Positions 10,041-20,300 of a stretch of 64,000 nucleotides of DNA are shown here, piece after piece. The notes under the pieces are model-generated. The model did not search any database. It had not been told where the DNA came from and was given only the letters and a program-made list of their open reading frames with translations. The DNA is from Polytrichum commune. Taxonomy: Eukaryota; Streptophyta; Polytrichopsida; Polytrichales; Polytrichaceae. A program made the translations under genes and the position numbers. Each line of letters begins with the position of its first letter. Position 1 is the first letter of the stretch. The stretch spans positions 35,670,527 through 35,734,526 of the forward strand of contig OX485808.1 of NCBI GenBank assembly GCA_950295325.1. Reading direction: 5' to 3'.

Positions 10041-11991
10041 TTAATGAGGATTGGTGTCCACACCCCATAGTCTCCCTTGTCTTGGGGTGATAATATGTTT
10101 ACCTAGTGCTATTAGGCTAGATGCACTATTCCGGATAGGTGTGTTGACAAGTGATGCTCCTTGGTCTTGTTCTCTAGCCTCTTCTCCCCTAGTCTCCGTA
10201 GAGGTATTTGGGCTATCTAAACCAATGCTAGCCAATATGTCTTTGTAAATGTTCCCCTTGTTATTAGTTTTGGGGAGGGGTTGTGTCTCCCACACTATGT
10301 CCGATGGTCTATTCGCATGTGGACCCTCGGCATCCCGGTATGAACTACCTATGCGGTCTATGTCATTGTTGGGGTAGGAGTCCACCCACTTACCGAATCT
10401 TTGGGTCTTGTTGATGTTTCGGTGGTTGGATGGTTCGACCTCCCATGTTTGCTTTTCCCAAATGCTCGCCTCCATGTAGGGTAATTTGCTAGCGGCCTCT
10501 GCATTCCATCTTGCCGGCCTCGCTACATTGAAACCTTTTGTAGAGTCCTTGCCCCTTAGCTCCACTGCTTTGCCGGCTTGGTTACCGTTACCGGCTTCTT
10601 CCACCGGTAAAACTCCACCTAGGTCACTTTGCGTGTGGGAGCCGGTAGTTATCTATTGGCTCCCTTGATTTTGAAAGGCCACCTGCCCCTGCCGCGTTGT
10701 TGGCTCCGCCTTTGCCTCAACGGCGTAGTCCCCCACGCTACTTTCTCTTCTTCTCTCCTTTGCCGCCTCCCGGACCTTCTCAGTGCCCGTTCGCCGCCAT
10801 GCATTGCCAAGGTTGCTGTCTAGCTCGCCCTCTCCCTCGGTTTGTTGTGCTCGCCGGGGGCCCTGTTTGCCTCTGCTTGGCTGCAAATTTGTCGCCTTTG
10901 TTCCCCGCGATGCCTCCCTGCCTTCAAGTTCTTGTTGCTCCAGACCTTGGTAGACAGTAGCGGCGCTTGTCAACTTTTCGGCTTTGAGTTCGGCCTCGGC
11001 CTCTTCACTATCAGATCCCTCCTTTTCTTCCAAGGATTCCGCCTCAACTAGCACACAATATTCATTAAAATGAGAGTTTTCCAGTGAATTGAGAGTACAT
11101 AAAGCAAACTATTAATCCAAGAATGAAATGAAAACCATTGGTAAAGTTGTAGAGTATAAGTAAAAAAATAACATTTGATTTTCCGCCGTAAATTCTGCTG
11201 TAGTTTTCATTAAAATGAGAGTATGTTAAGCTGGGAAATCGACTCATTTAGGTCGACTCAACCTAAATTGACAACATATTGTCCTCATTTAGGTCGACTC
11301 AACCTAAATTGACTAACATAATTGTCCTCATTTAGGTCGACTCAACCTAAATTGACTAACATAATTGTCCTCATTTAGGTCGACTCAACCTAAATTGACA
11401 ACATAATGTCCTCATCTAGGTCGACTCAACCTAAATTGACTAACATAATTGTCCTCATTTAGGTCGACTCAACCTAAATGAGTCGATTTCCTAGCTTAAC
11501 ATACTCTCATTTTAATGGAAACCACATCTCGGAAGCTTAATCTAGTATTTATCAACCTAACATAACTTTTAAGTGTCCAAATGGCCAATATTATTTTGAG
11601 AGGATCCCACTCTCTCAAAATATTGAATATCGTGTTTCCAACTGTCGCTTGCATCCTGCATATTTCCTGGGTCACCCCTGCCTCCTATCGGTGTCCCTGA
11701 TTCCTGTCCATCTCGCACTTCCAACGCCACCCCTTCCTCCTCCGAAGTCACCTTGTCTGTCACAGCTTCTGAAGGTGCAGTTTCCGAGTCCGCTTCCTGA
11801 GGCCTCACTCCCCGCCAGGTATTTCGCTCTTTTTCCCCCGCATTAAATATTGCATGTCCCTCCCGGCCCTCGTCTGCTGGGATTTGTGCTCCTGGCCTTA
11901 GGGGGGATTCAGGTGGTTCCTCACTCCGTGGCTGCATCTCAGTGTTTGAGGGGTTTAGGGTCGTTACCAGATATGTCAATGGGACCGGCAC
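10041..11991 (-). pseudogene. LINE ORF1-like sequence, interrupted
   Basis: Three minus-strand frames (11991-11569, 11054-10653, 10604-10041) lie upstream of the endonuclease where ORF1, the RNA-binding protein, is expected. They are rich in Glu, Ser, Pro and Arg, with low complexity in the first two. No CCHC knuckle or DUF4283 core is visible, so ORF1 identity rests on position. The first and second frames are parted by the insertion at 11199-11526 plus flanking unmatched sequence. Confidence 0.5.
11199..11526. mobile_element. Foldback element with central array of a near-palindrome
   Basis: Inverted arms (11199-11249 and 11476-11526; core ATTAAAATGAGAGTATGTTA) match at all but a few bases. 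They enclose a tandem array whose units start at 11245, 11286, 11329, 11372, 11413 and 11456, with periods of 41 or 43 bp. Each unit carries ATTTAGGTCGACTCAACCT, part of a 23-bp near-palindrome centred on TCGACTC. Five full units and a sixth partial unit are present. It sits inside the LINE ORF1-like region, so it inserted after the LINE. Confidence 0.85.
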
Positions 11992-12265
11992 TTCAGTGAA
12001 AACTTTGTGGTTGGGGTCATGTCGCTAAGATCATGGTCGTTTTTGCATTGCACAAATGCTTTAAATACTTTATTATAGATTTATTCTAGATTAGCCAACT
12101 ATACACAAGTGGTATTAATTTTTTTTGGAATTTTACGAGCCGTGATAATTCATGTTTCAATATCCATTTTTCACATGATCTTTCACATATCAAGAGTGCC
12201 TTCATAGTAGCTATCCCTAACATGAATAGCCATCAACTCTGCTCACATCACATATGCACATAATT
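11992..12265. other. Non-coding AT-rich stretch
   Basis: I see no gene, repeat or element boundary here beyond the presumed 5' end of the LINE. Confidence 0.5.
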
Positions 12266-12267
12266 TA

Positions 12268-13285
12268 CACCATTTACAGTATTTAGTGTCACATATATTG
12301 TTTTGCGAAGGGCCTAAAATAGATGCCTAGAGGTCTAAGGATGAATTTCCATGTAGGCTACTCACCCACCAAATTCTAGTGTGAACAAGGACAAACCCAC
12401 CCAAATATAGAGGCAATCTGGTGGGGTAGGGTTCATATGTGCCAACTACACTAAATATGATATTTAGTCTAACTTACTATTTGGAGTTACTAAATGCTAT
12501 ATCATTTTACCGTATATCTCATATTTTACCAACAAACATCAAATTGGTTGTTTGGGACATTATAGAACATTACCCACTCTACTTGAGTTGTCAACCGGTC
12601 CTAATCCTTTGGTGACCAACACATGTAGGTTACAGATTCTTTAGTGGGCGCATGGAAGTCTAGCGGCATTGTCAACAACCCTCCACATTCTAGCAAACTG
12701 CCAGAATGTGGTTGGACAGTGGCTTGTGCTTAACTACATGCGAAGACCTCCAACCCAATATTATCTAGAATCTAGTGGGCAAGTGGCCTACATGAAGACT
12801 CACCTTAGAAGTGTCACGCCCGCTAATTGCCAATGTGATTCCATTCATTAACATACGTAACTTCTTTAAGTGAAAAAATATCTACATTATGACATTTAAA
12901 GTAGCACATTGGGATACTTTAGATGATAGTCTTGCGTTTTAGTATGCAACTTGGGGAAGATATTTTTGAGTGTACTAATGGCGAGTGTCATATAGCTTAC
13001 ATTTTAGTATGCAAGAGGAAGATATTCTTGAGCATGCTAATGGCAAGTGTCATTTGTGTACACTTTAGTCAACTTGTAGACCATTGTGTAGCTTAGGCAT
13101 GTACATCATAACACAATTGCAAATACGCATGCCAAGATATTAGTAAGTGCACTAGTTGAACACCAATTCCCACGAGGTGACAAGTCTTATGGTGAAGTTG
13201 TTAATCATTAATGTAACCTAGCATATGCTGCAAAAGAGGGTTAGTGACATTATTACGCATATGACACTAAATACCATAAACTGTG
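12268..13285. mobile_element. MITE, family B copy 1, carrying a nested MITE
   Basis: The ends are inverted copies of a CACCATTTATGGTATTTAGT-type sequence, flanked by TA at 12266-12267 and 13286-13287. A second copy, without the nested insertion, lies in reverse at 33300-33769. Lining up the two shows that 12339-12804 is extra. The rest (about 550 bp) matches copy 2 through most of its length, including GAAGATAT and TCAACTTGTAGACCATTGTG. TA target and inverted ends suggest a Tc1/mariner-type MITE, though CTA/TAG could be a 3-bp site. Confidence 0.8.
12339..12804. mobile_element. Tourist-like (PIF/Harbinger-type) MITE nested in family B copy 1
   Basis: This 466-bp insert has imperfect inverted ends of about 40 bp (GGATGAATTTCCATGTAGGC against GGTGAGTCTTCATGTAGGC, both followed by a CCCAC...ATTCTAG motif). 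It is flanked by TAA on the left (12336-12338) and TTA on the right (12805-12807), which fits a 3-bp TWA target with one change. The uninterrupted family B copy at 33.7 kb shows the pre-insertion state. Confidence 0.75.
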
Positions 13286-13287
13286 TA

Positions 13288-14300
13288 GTAGGTAGTGGAC
13301 TTATTGGGTATTAGAGTTAGTGCACCTAGTTAATGCACATAGTCATTGCACAATTATTGCAAAGAAGTATTGTACACTTTGCAAAATTTTGTAGGTTGCA
13401 TATGAGTTTATCATTCTTTGAGAAAAACATCCATAGACTCTTTATAGTTGTCTAGATCTACAGAATTGTATCCAAACTATTTAACATGCATTTAGGTTCC
13501 ATGATTACTATCTTAGGCTATGTAGATCTGCTAAAGCCGTAGCCCAAACGACTAGGTTCAAAGCGACCACATATGTGCATGCAACTAAAAGTGACCACAT
13601 GTTAATCATCATGACCCATGGCTTTGAGCGATATCACTAGGGTGTAAAAGTGACCGCTCGAATGGTCCTTGCAATTGACACTTAGTGGTTTGTGTAAAAG
13701 CTGAGTGTGTTTTTATTGTAGACACCATAATTCTTCCAACTCAGTGTCAGTGTTGTGGAGTTGTCCATATCTCCCAGGTGATTTGGATAACTGAGTTTAA
13801 TGCCGATGGATTTGAAAGAATGCAAGAGTCAAGTCACAAGTGGCTTCAAGCCGCCAACCTGGCAGCATTAATTAATCAATGGCCACATAATACTCATGCA
13901 AGTTTCATTTATGTATAAGTGGCGCCGCATGGATTTAGGCGTCGATTAAGATAAGGCACCTGACCAGTTGAATCTGCGGTGTCGACGAAAGACAGATTCA
14001 ACACACCAAATATAACCAACAAATATAAGCTACGCATTACCCACACGCGAATTCTCTCAAGAATAGATCAGTTCCTGCAGGTTCGTGTGTGGGTGTATGA
14101 ATATGTTAACTATGAGTCGTAATTAGCAACTTTGAAAAGGAACAAATGATCCACATCAACGCCCTGTGATCAGTGGAAGATGAAAAGCATGGCTAATCTG
14201 GTTGGACCTTCCTTGCTTCAAAAGACGATTTGCACATCTTGGGAAGATTAGTATATAGTTGCAGCCTGAAATTTGAATGACGTCAACTACTTAAGTAAGT
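13288..14300. other. Intergenic stretch upstream of the lectin-like gene
   Basis: I see no convincing gene. An open frame at 13685-13918 contains CQCCGVVHISQ preceded by a possible splice acceptor (CTCAG) and followed by a GT donor-like site, so a short upstream exon of the next gene is possible but unproven. Confidence 0.4.
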
Positions 14301-14304
14301 TTGG

Positions 14305-14854
14305 GTGCAACTTGCAATCATATCTGAACCCAGAATGAAGGAAGAAACCCGGGTGCCAAGTGTATCGATGTGCTTTGGGGATTGGTCCTCTTCGGAGGCC
14401 GGGGGACTAAGAGCAGGGATGGGGTTAAGCAGGGTCGATTTGCTACCTGCAACAATATCAGAGCGCAACAGGGATGCGATCAAAGGTCGAACAACGACAA
14501 CCTCCAGGAGAGAGACATGTGTGCAGGGAGCAGTGCTCATCTTCGCATCATACAATGCGTGCTTTTTCATGTACATTTTGTTCTATGCGCATTTCTTGAA
14601 ACAGTATGCGCCGAACTCGGCGTGTGCAGCGGTCCAAGCCCGGACAGACTGTGTAGGCAGCAATCACTCCACTAGTGGATTCGATCATCGCAAGAGTGCT
14701 GGTCTAGGTGATCAAGTGAGCTGGCTGGGGGCCACTTGGGATAAAGAGAGGGTGGTAGGGATCAGCTTCACGTTTTTCAACGATCCTGAAACGACGGAAG
14801 AGGGGGAGTACAATCCACATCGGTATGCACATGCTGAAATCCACTTTGCGCGAG
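14305..14854 (+). CDS. Jacalin-like lectin gene, upstream exon (5' limit uncertain)
   Basis: The frame is open from about 14305 and ends at a donor site, GAG followed by GTACTT, at 14854/14855. Its last part reads VSWLGATWDKERVVGISFTFF then YAHAEIHFARG. This fits the first strands of a jacalin-type beta-prism, where a W/D-rich loop precedes a VxGISF-like strand. It ends in codon phase 1 and joins in frame to the exon at 16120. The first half of the open frame (to about 14620) looks less protein-like; the true exon start may be after one of the AG sites at about 14630-14660. Jacalin-like proteins bind sugars, often mannose; function here is inferred from fold similarity only. Confidence 0.5.
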
Positions 14855-14999
14855 GTACTTCTGTGTGAACAACACCGATCACAAATGTAATTCGGGATGC
14901 GTCCCCACATGATCTGGGCAATATGAGACATGAGATAATTGCTCGAAAGATTCTGATGGATTGTTCGTAATCTATTACTATCCAGGGCTACGTTACATT

Positions 15000-16060
15000 A
15001 TGTGTAGCAGTCGCCATATTCATCCGGCGACAAGTTTCTCCCAAGTACTGGAAATCTGTCAGATGAATCTCGGTAATGTTAATTTTGCCAGACTTGTAGT
15101 TGTTAGAGAACCTGAGGGTTGCAGACAGCTTGTGTGAGTTGAGTTCAATGCCACACTTGAGCGGGGATGAGAATCTACGGCACCGAAAATTTAGAAGCTT
15201 TCTATGATTCATTCTGCAATTCTATGCGACTAATCTGGTCTTTTTTTTTCTTCTTCTTTTTAATGTGAGACTTATCTGCGTCACACTGTAATGTCTTCGG
15301 AAATGTAAATGTTCATGTGTCTTGAGAATGTAGGAGGATATCACACAGGACGATGCACTGATGATAATGTTTGAGGTCAGCATTAGAGGCGTGCTTGCCT
15401 TCTTGAGTTTAGGATCGTCGGCGACAAGTTTCTTCAGAGTGCTGGAAACCTGTCAGATGGATCTCGGATTTGCTAATGCCAGATTTGTTGTTTTTGGAGA
15501 ACCTGAGGGCTGCAGAGTAAGATTTCATCATTTAAGAGTTGATTTAAATGCCACACTTGATCGGGGATGAGAATTTAAGGCACCACGATATTACAAGCTG
15601 CGATGATTCTTCCTGCAATTACACGCAACTAATTTGGCCAATTTTTTTGAAAATGTGAGACTTACCCGCATCAAACTATGATGTCTTCGAAAATGTAGAC
15701 GTTCATGTGTCTTGAGGAAGTAGAGGATATCACTCAGGACGAAGCACTGGTGGTAATGTTTTAGGTCAAATTTTGAGACATGCTTAATTACCTTCTTGAG
15801 TCGATTTGAATGCCACACTTGATCGGTGATGAGAAATTAAGACACCGCAGTAGTACAAGCTTCAGATATGAATCTTTCTGCAATTACATGCAACTAATCT
15901 GGGCATATTTCAAAAACATGAGACTGACATGTGTCGAACTATGATGTCGTTGGTAATGTAAACGTTCATGTGTTTTAAGAATGTAGGAGGATATCACACA
16001 GACCAACGCATTAGTAGTAATGTTTTAGTTCAAAATATTGTGACGTGCTTACCTTCTTGA
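15000..16060 (+). repeat. Tandem repeats filling the intron of the lectin-like gene
   Basis: The phrase ATGCCACACTTGA recurs at 15148, 15548 and 15810, with matching sequence around it (GATGAGAAT, GCAACTAATCTGG-like, ATGTCTTCG, GTTCATGTGTCTTGAG, AGGATATCACAC). The first step is 400 bp; the second is 262 bp because a segment with GCGACAAGTTTCTTC is missing. A fourth, partial unit ends near 16060, so the intron grew by duplication of a unit of about 0.4 kb. Confidence 0.85.
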
Positions 16061-16119
16061 GCTTATGGTGCCATTTAAGAAACCTTAAGGTCTAAGCTCC
16101 AAAGTGTCGTGATTTCCAG

Positions 16120-16359
16120 GTGAGACGTTGGCCGACCTAGTACTCAAAGCCTCGGTTTACAGGCATCACATGAACAGTCTTCGCCGAATTGAGCTTTCAA
16201 CGAGCAAAGGTCAAGTGTTTAGCGCTGGACCCGATGGAATAGCTGATGTCATGGTCGTGGTTGCGACGGATGGCACCATTTTGAGTGGCTTCTACGGGCT
16301 CGTCAACAGAAAGAATTGCCTGGAGGCACTCGGTGCATGGATCACCGGTGTTCCAGATG
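16120..16359 (+). CDS. Jacalin-like lectin gene, downstream exon
   Basis: The exon lies between an acceptor (GATTTCCAG, 16111-16119) and a strong donor (GTAAGA at 16360). It completes the phase-1 codon left by the upstream exon. It encodes RRIELSTSKGQVFSAGP, then DGTILSGFYGL and LEALGAWITG. These match in order the jacalin pattern of a TN-type strand with GP(F)G, the IVGF(F)G turn and the LDAIG sugar-loop strand. It ends again in phase 1, so at least one more exon is expected; a candidate is at 17506-17560 (acceptor TGTGGCAG, ending at a TGA after NINT), not proven. The canonical G-G sugar loop near the N-terminus is not clear, so binding may differ or be lost. Confidence 0.6.
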
Positions 16360-16455
16360 GTAAGAAAAACATCCACTTCTCGGTGTCGTTCTAAAATGAT
16401 CCGGTGATGATCTAATCCTTACCGTTTGTTTCATTGTTTAATTCCTGTTAAAGTC

Positions 16456-17455
16456 CCTTACTTTCAAGTGATCCTCATAGACGTGTACTAGGTAAGGGCT
16501 AGGGTACACCTACTGCATGCAAGTGCTGTCATCACCATGGATTCCAACCAGTCTCAATGCTTCAAAATCGGGTAGATTATCTCGAGTCTCTCGAAGAACT
16601 TAAACTGAACTTGATTTGAAAATGCTCGGATAGCACCTTTCCATCTATGAACTATATACAACGCATAAATTTCATTACATTTTGACACCTGAATAAGAAA
16701 CAGTCTCATTGGGCTCCCTACCAAGCCTCTCTATAAATTGATGGATGTGTGCAGTTTGTCAGCATCTTAATCATTTTTGTTTTTTTTGTTTTAGAGTTCC
16801 TTACCTTCAAGTCCTCATGGTACACTAGAAACTTAGAGTATAAATTCTGTACACCTATTGCAAGTGACATTGCCATGGATCCCAACCAGCCTCAACCCTT
16901 CACAAGTGGGTATGTCGTTGGAGTCTCTTAAAGACTATAAACTGAATTTGATGTGAAAATGCTAAGTAGCATCTTTTCATCTATGAACTATTTACGACGC
17001 ATGAATGTCACTAGATTTAGACTCTTGAAAAAGAAACAGACTCTTTTGCTCCCTATCAAGCCTCTATATATATTGATGCATGTGTGCAGCTTGTCAGCAT
17101 TCTGAACAATTTTTACGTGCTATTAGAGTTTCTTACCTTCAAGTCCTCACAGTACACTAGATACTTAGCGTATGTATTATGCACACCTATTGCAAGTGGC
17201 ATTCCCATGGATCCCAACCAGCCGCAATGCTTCACAAGTGGGTAGACTGTTGGAGTCTCTTGAAGAACATGAACTGAACTTGATGTGAACATGCTCGAAC
17301 AACATTAATCAAGCTATCAAAAATTAAGAACTATATTCATCATATTCAGATACTTGAGAAGAAATGACAGGCACTTTTAATTGGGTACCTACCTAATCAA
17401 GCCGAGTGTTTGTAAATTGATTCATGTGTCCAGCTTGTCAGCATCCCAATCAAGT
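16456..17455 (+). repeat. Three tandem units of about 335 bp downstream of the lectin-like exon
   Basis: Units begin near 16456, 16799 and 17131, each with CTTACCTTCAAG (or near) close to the start, CCATGGATCCCAACCAG in the middle and TGTGTGCAGCTTGTCAGCAT at the end. Copies differ by scattered substitutions and small indels. Each unit has a T-rich tract ending TTTTAGAG or similar, so decoy splice acceptors are likely. The array sits just after the GTAAGA donor, inside the presumed next intron. Confidence 0.88.
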
Positions 17456-17589
17456 GGCATCAACTGTCAAAGGCTCCAAATCTGTCCCAATTGATCAAGG
17501 GGGGCCCATGAGAATGTGTGGCAGAGGTTTGGTACACAGAGGAAATCGTCACGAAAGCCGAGGAGAATATAAACACTTGATTCATTCTC

Positions 17590-18918
17590 TGTGACATAAT
17601 GTTGAGTACTGGAACACAATGCATTGTTGTGAAGGTATTCTTCCTCTGTGTTGATTAGTCAATTTGTATCCATACTAAGCTTAGTTTGTACCTATGCCAT
17701 CCCGGACCGTTGCATCTGTGCACATGAATTATTGTCCAAGACCATCCCTAAACCACCGTCCACGCCGTCGTTGACGGGATTAGAGCCCACCCGCCCAAGC
17801 CATATATAGTTTGCCAAAATGTATAATGATTATCAAAGCCCTACAATTGTGTAGTTTCAAGCTAGCAGCTAGCTAGTAGAGTTGTGACGAAGTATGTTGG
17901 AGCAACCTCTCAATCCCACAATGAGGCAAAGTTTTGTTTATCTTATCTAACCTACACTTTACCAGTGAGATAAATCACTAAGCCAACAAATTTAGCATAG
18001 GATTCATAGGATTTCATAGTGTTTTGAGTTTGATTTTGAAACCCAGAGACTCTTTGGGTATTGACACAACAAATTTCTAATAGTTATTGAGATACTGAAC
18101 ATCCCATTCACAAGTCCTCTTATTGTCTATGGAATTTGAGTCCTTCGTCAGCCTATTTTCACTTTTTTGGTGGTCAGTGTACTCTTCAATATTGGAACTT
18201 CAAGTACTACGAATGTTGCACAATTCTCCTTCATGACAGGTGAATTGTCCCACAGGGTAGGATTTTCACTCATTGGTGCTCGGCTCAATTAGGCCAAAGA
18301 AATTATCTGTTTTCTGCTCGGTTGTCAGCAAAAAGACTGTTTTCCATTATTGTTACAGACATTGATGTTATGTTCTCTTTGCACTTAAGATCTATCATTC
18401 TGAAAATATTGAAAACTCCGATAAATCAGAATGTCGACAGCAACAAGTGAGGATGGATGACTTATCCACTCCAGTACTCTTAAAAAAAAGGTTCATGAAC
18501 AAATTTCTCTTGTCATGCCTTGACGTCCAATGCAACAACAAAATGTGTTTTGACTTTGTTAATGCCACAAATGTGACACACTCTCTCAATGGAAGCTTAG
18601 AATGTTGCAGAGTTGACAAACGAATATTAAATCCATTGGATCCCAGTAGTAGTGGTCCATAAATAAAGTAAGATAAAAATAACATCAGTGTTCTTGTACT
18701 CTTACATGAATGGGAGCTCGTGCTTTCTAACCTTGATCATGTTTTACCAAACTTCAAGTTAGGGTTAATTCTTTACTTTTGAAAGATGGGCTCTCTAGGT
18801 TGGTATAAGTCATTGTTGTTGCCATAAAGTAGGGTCATGGGGGTACGTAGTAGTGGTCCACATTCAAAGGTAAGGTATTCCTTTGAACTTCATCTATTCT
18901 AAATTGTTTGTTACTCAT
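17590..18918. other. Non-coding stretch
   Basis: AT-rich. A short frame at 18447-18662 has no recognisable similarity. I see no gene or clear element. Confidence 0.5.
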
Positions 18919-19472
18919 AATCCTACCTCTTTAATAGGACACTTGATAATACATATACTTCAACATAATGACACAAATTTTGTCAATCAAACTTTTTAGA
19001 TAAAATTTACCTTTATAATATGATTGTGACATTGTTAATACAACACTCTTGGACCCCTTAAATGTCATATTATAGAGGTAATAAATGCATGTATGGCGAG
19101 TCCCACACATGTATAAATACAGAGTTAATATTAAATTTATAGTTTACTCTTGCATAGGTAATGAAATTTTAAGCCATATCAGAGAAGTTCAATAAGACAT
19201 TTGTTGCTAATTTGAAGTGGCAACATTAGTGGACTATTGATTCCATCTTCAAGTCCACATAGATATCATAAGAGAAATTTGCATATTTTGTAAAGACATT
19301 TGAAAGAATATTTATTTTGTACATGTGGTAGAATATCTAATGTGTGTTTTTATGAAGCACCTTGTTATTATGACAAAGAGGTCCAATTTGTCATATTATT
19401 GAGTATGTGACACCTCAATAATACGATGATTTTCTTGTTTTTTCCAACGTATCATATTAAAGAGGGAGGATT
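18919..19472. mobile_element. Candidate MITE with AATCCT ends
   Basis: The left end AATCCTACCTCTTTAATAGG and the inverted right end AATCCTCCCTCTTTAATATG agree over about 25 bp with few differences. Inside, the motif TCATATTA(T/A)AGAGG occurs again near 19070, so the element has internal repeats of its own ends. No target duplication is obvious. The CCTCTTTAATA ends recall pogo-type MITEs, but assignment is uncertain. Confidence 0.5.
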
Positions 19473-20089
19473 GTAATAGAATGTGAAGTTCACCATAATG
19501 CTTATCAAACATTGCTCTCCAATAGTTGAGCTATTTTGCTTTAATTGGATACCTTTGCCCATTTTGAAGTAGGTGTGTTCCAAGTCATTATGAGTTAGGT
19601 AATGGATGCAAGGAGCTCGTCATGGGTTGTAGTAGGCTCACAACTTACCAAGTTGAGATAGCTGCAAGGTAGGTACCAAGTGTCTACGTACTACAATCGA
19701 TGATAGAGAGGTATGTGTCCATCGGATGTAGGGGCCATGGCAGGGTCATCAATTACAAGTGATAATGTGTCCTCATATTCAATCGAGTTAGACACGTCAA
19801 CAAAATTTTGCTTGGCATGGCCATCATGTTTCATGTGTCTATGATTTTATCAATACAATTGCATGTCAAGAACATTAATTAGAAGATTTATTTCATGGAT
19901 ATAATTGTAGATTTCCAAGTCGATACTCAAGTGCAAATTACCAATTGTACTTCACATATCACAAAACAATTTACACCTTGCATTATGTGAAGAAAATACA
20001 TATTAGAGTTATCCTTAAAGTCTCTCAAAAAACTCATGTTTTGGTAGGTCATAATTGCGCTAAACTTTTAGCAATTTATATGTTTAAAA
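19473..20089. other. Non-coding stretch
   Basis: No supported feature. Sequence is AT-rich with only short chance frames. Confidence 0.5.
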
Positions 20090-20300
20090 GTGTTGGAACC
20101 CCCACATTTGGCGCAATGATGGGGAGGCATTTGACTTTGGCCAAAAGATGATTGTATGAATATGAATTTCATGGCAAACTTTTCAAGGCACCTAAAATGG
20201 TGCTCTCAAAAGTTTGAGAAGGGGTTCATTTTTATATAACCATCTTTTGGCCAAATTCAAACATCTCCTCTTCAATTTACCAATTTAGGTGTTCCGACAC
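20090..20300. repeat. Foldback hairpin, about 211 bp
   Basis: Two arms of about 100 bp are inverted copies of one another at roughly 70% identity by eye (shared TTTGGCCAAAAGATG, GTGTYGGAAC ends, AAACTTTT near the loop). The whole element would fold into one imperfect hairpin if transcribed. No clear target duplication. It may be a small MITE and could give small RNAs. Confidence 0.65.

Larger units (their letters stand above)
5467..11991 (-). mobile_element. Decayed plant LINE (non-LTR retrotransposon)
   Basis: Read on the minus strand, this stretch follows LINE order: ORF1-like sequence (about 11991-10041), apurinic endonuclease (about 9998-8848), reverse transcriptase (about 8560-7500), C-terminal region and RT-linked zinc finger (about 7450-5757), then a low-complexity 3' part ending in an A-rich tail (T-rich on the plus strand, about 5467-5491). 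Many stops and frameshifts show it is dead. A foldback element at 11199-11526 interrupts the 5' part. I found no clear target duplication, so the outer limits are approximate. Confidence 0.85.

Noticed and set aside
11199-11526. Possible CRISPR array, because of spaced near-identical repeats
   Set aside because: The spacers are themselves nearly identical, the array is bounded by inverted arms, and the DNA is eukaryotic.
14283-14576. Minus-strand 97-codon frame opposite the lectin exon
   Set aside because: Shadow of the plus-strand frame; no motif.
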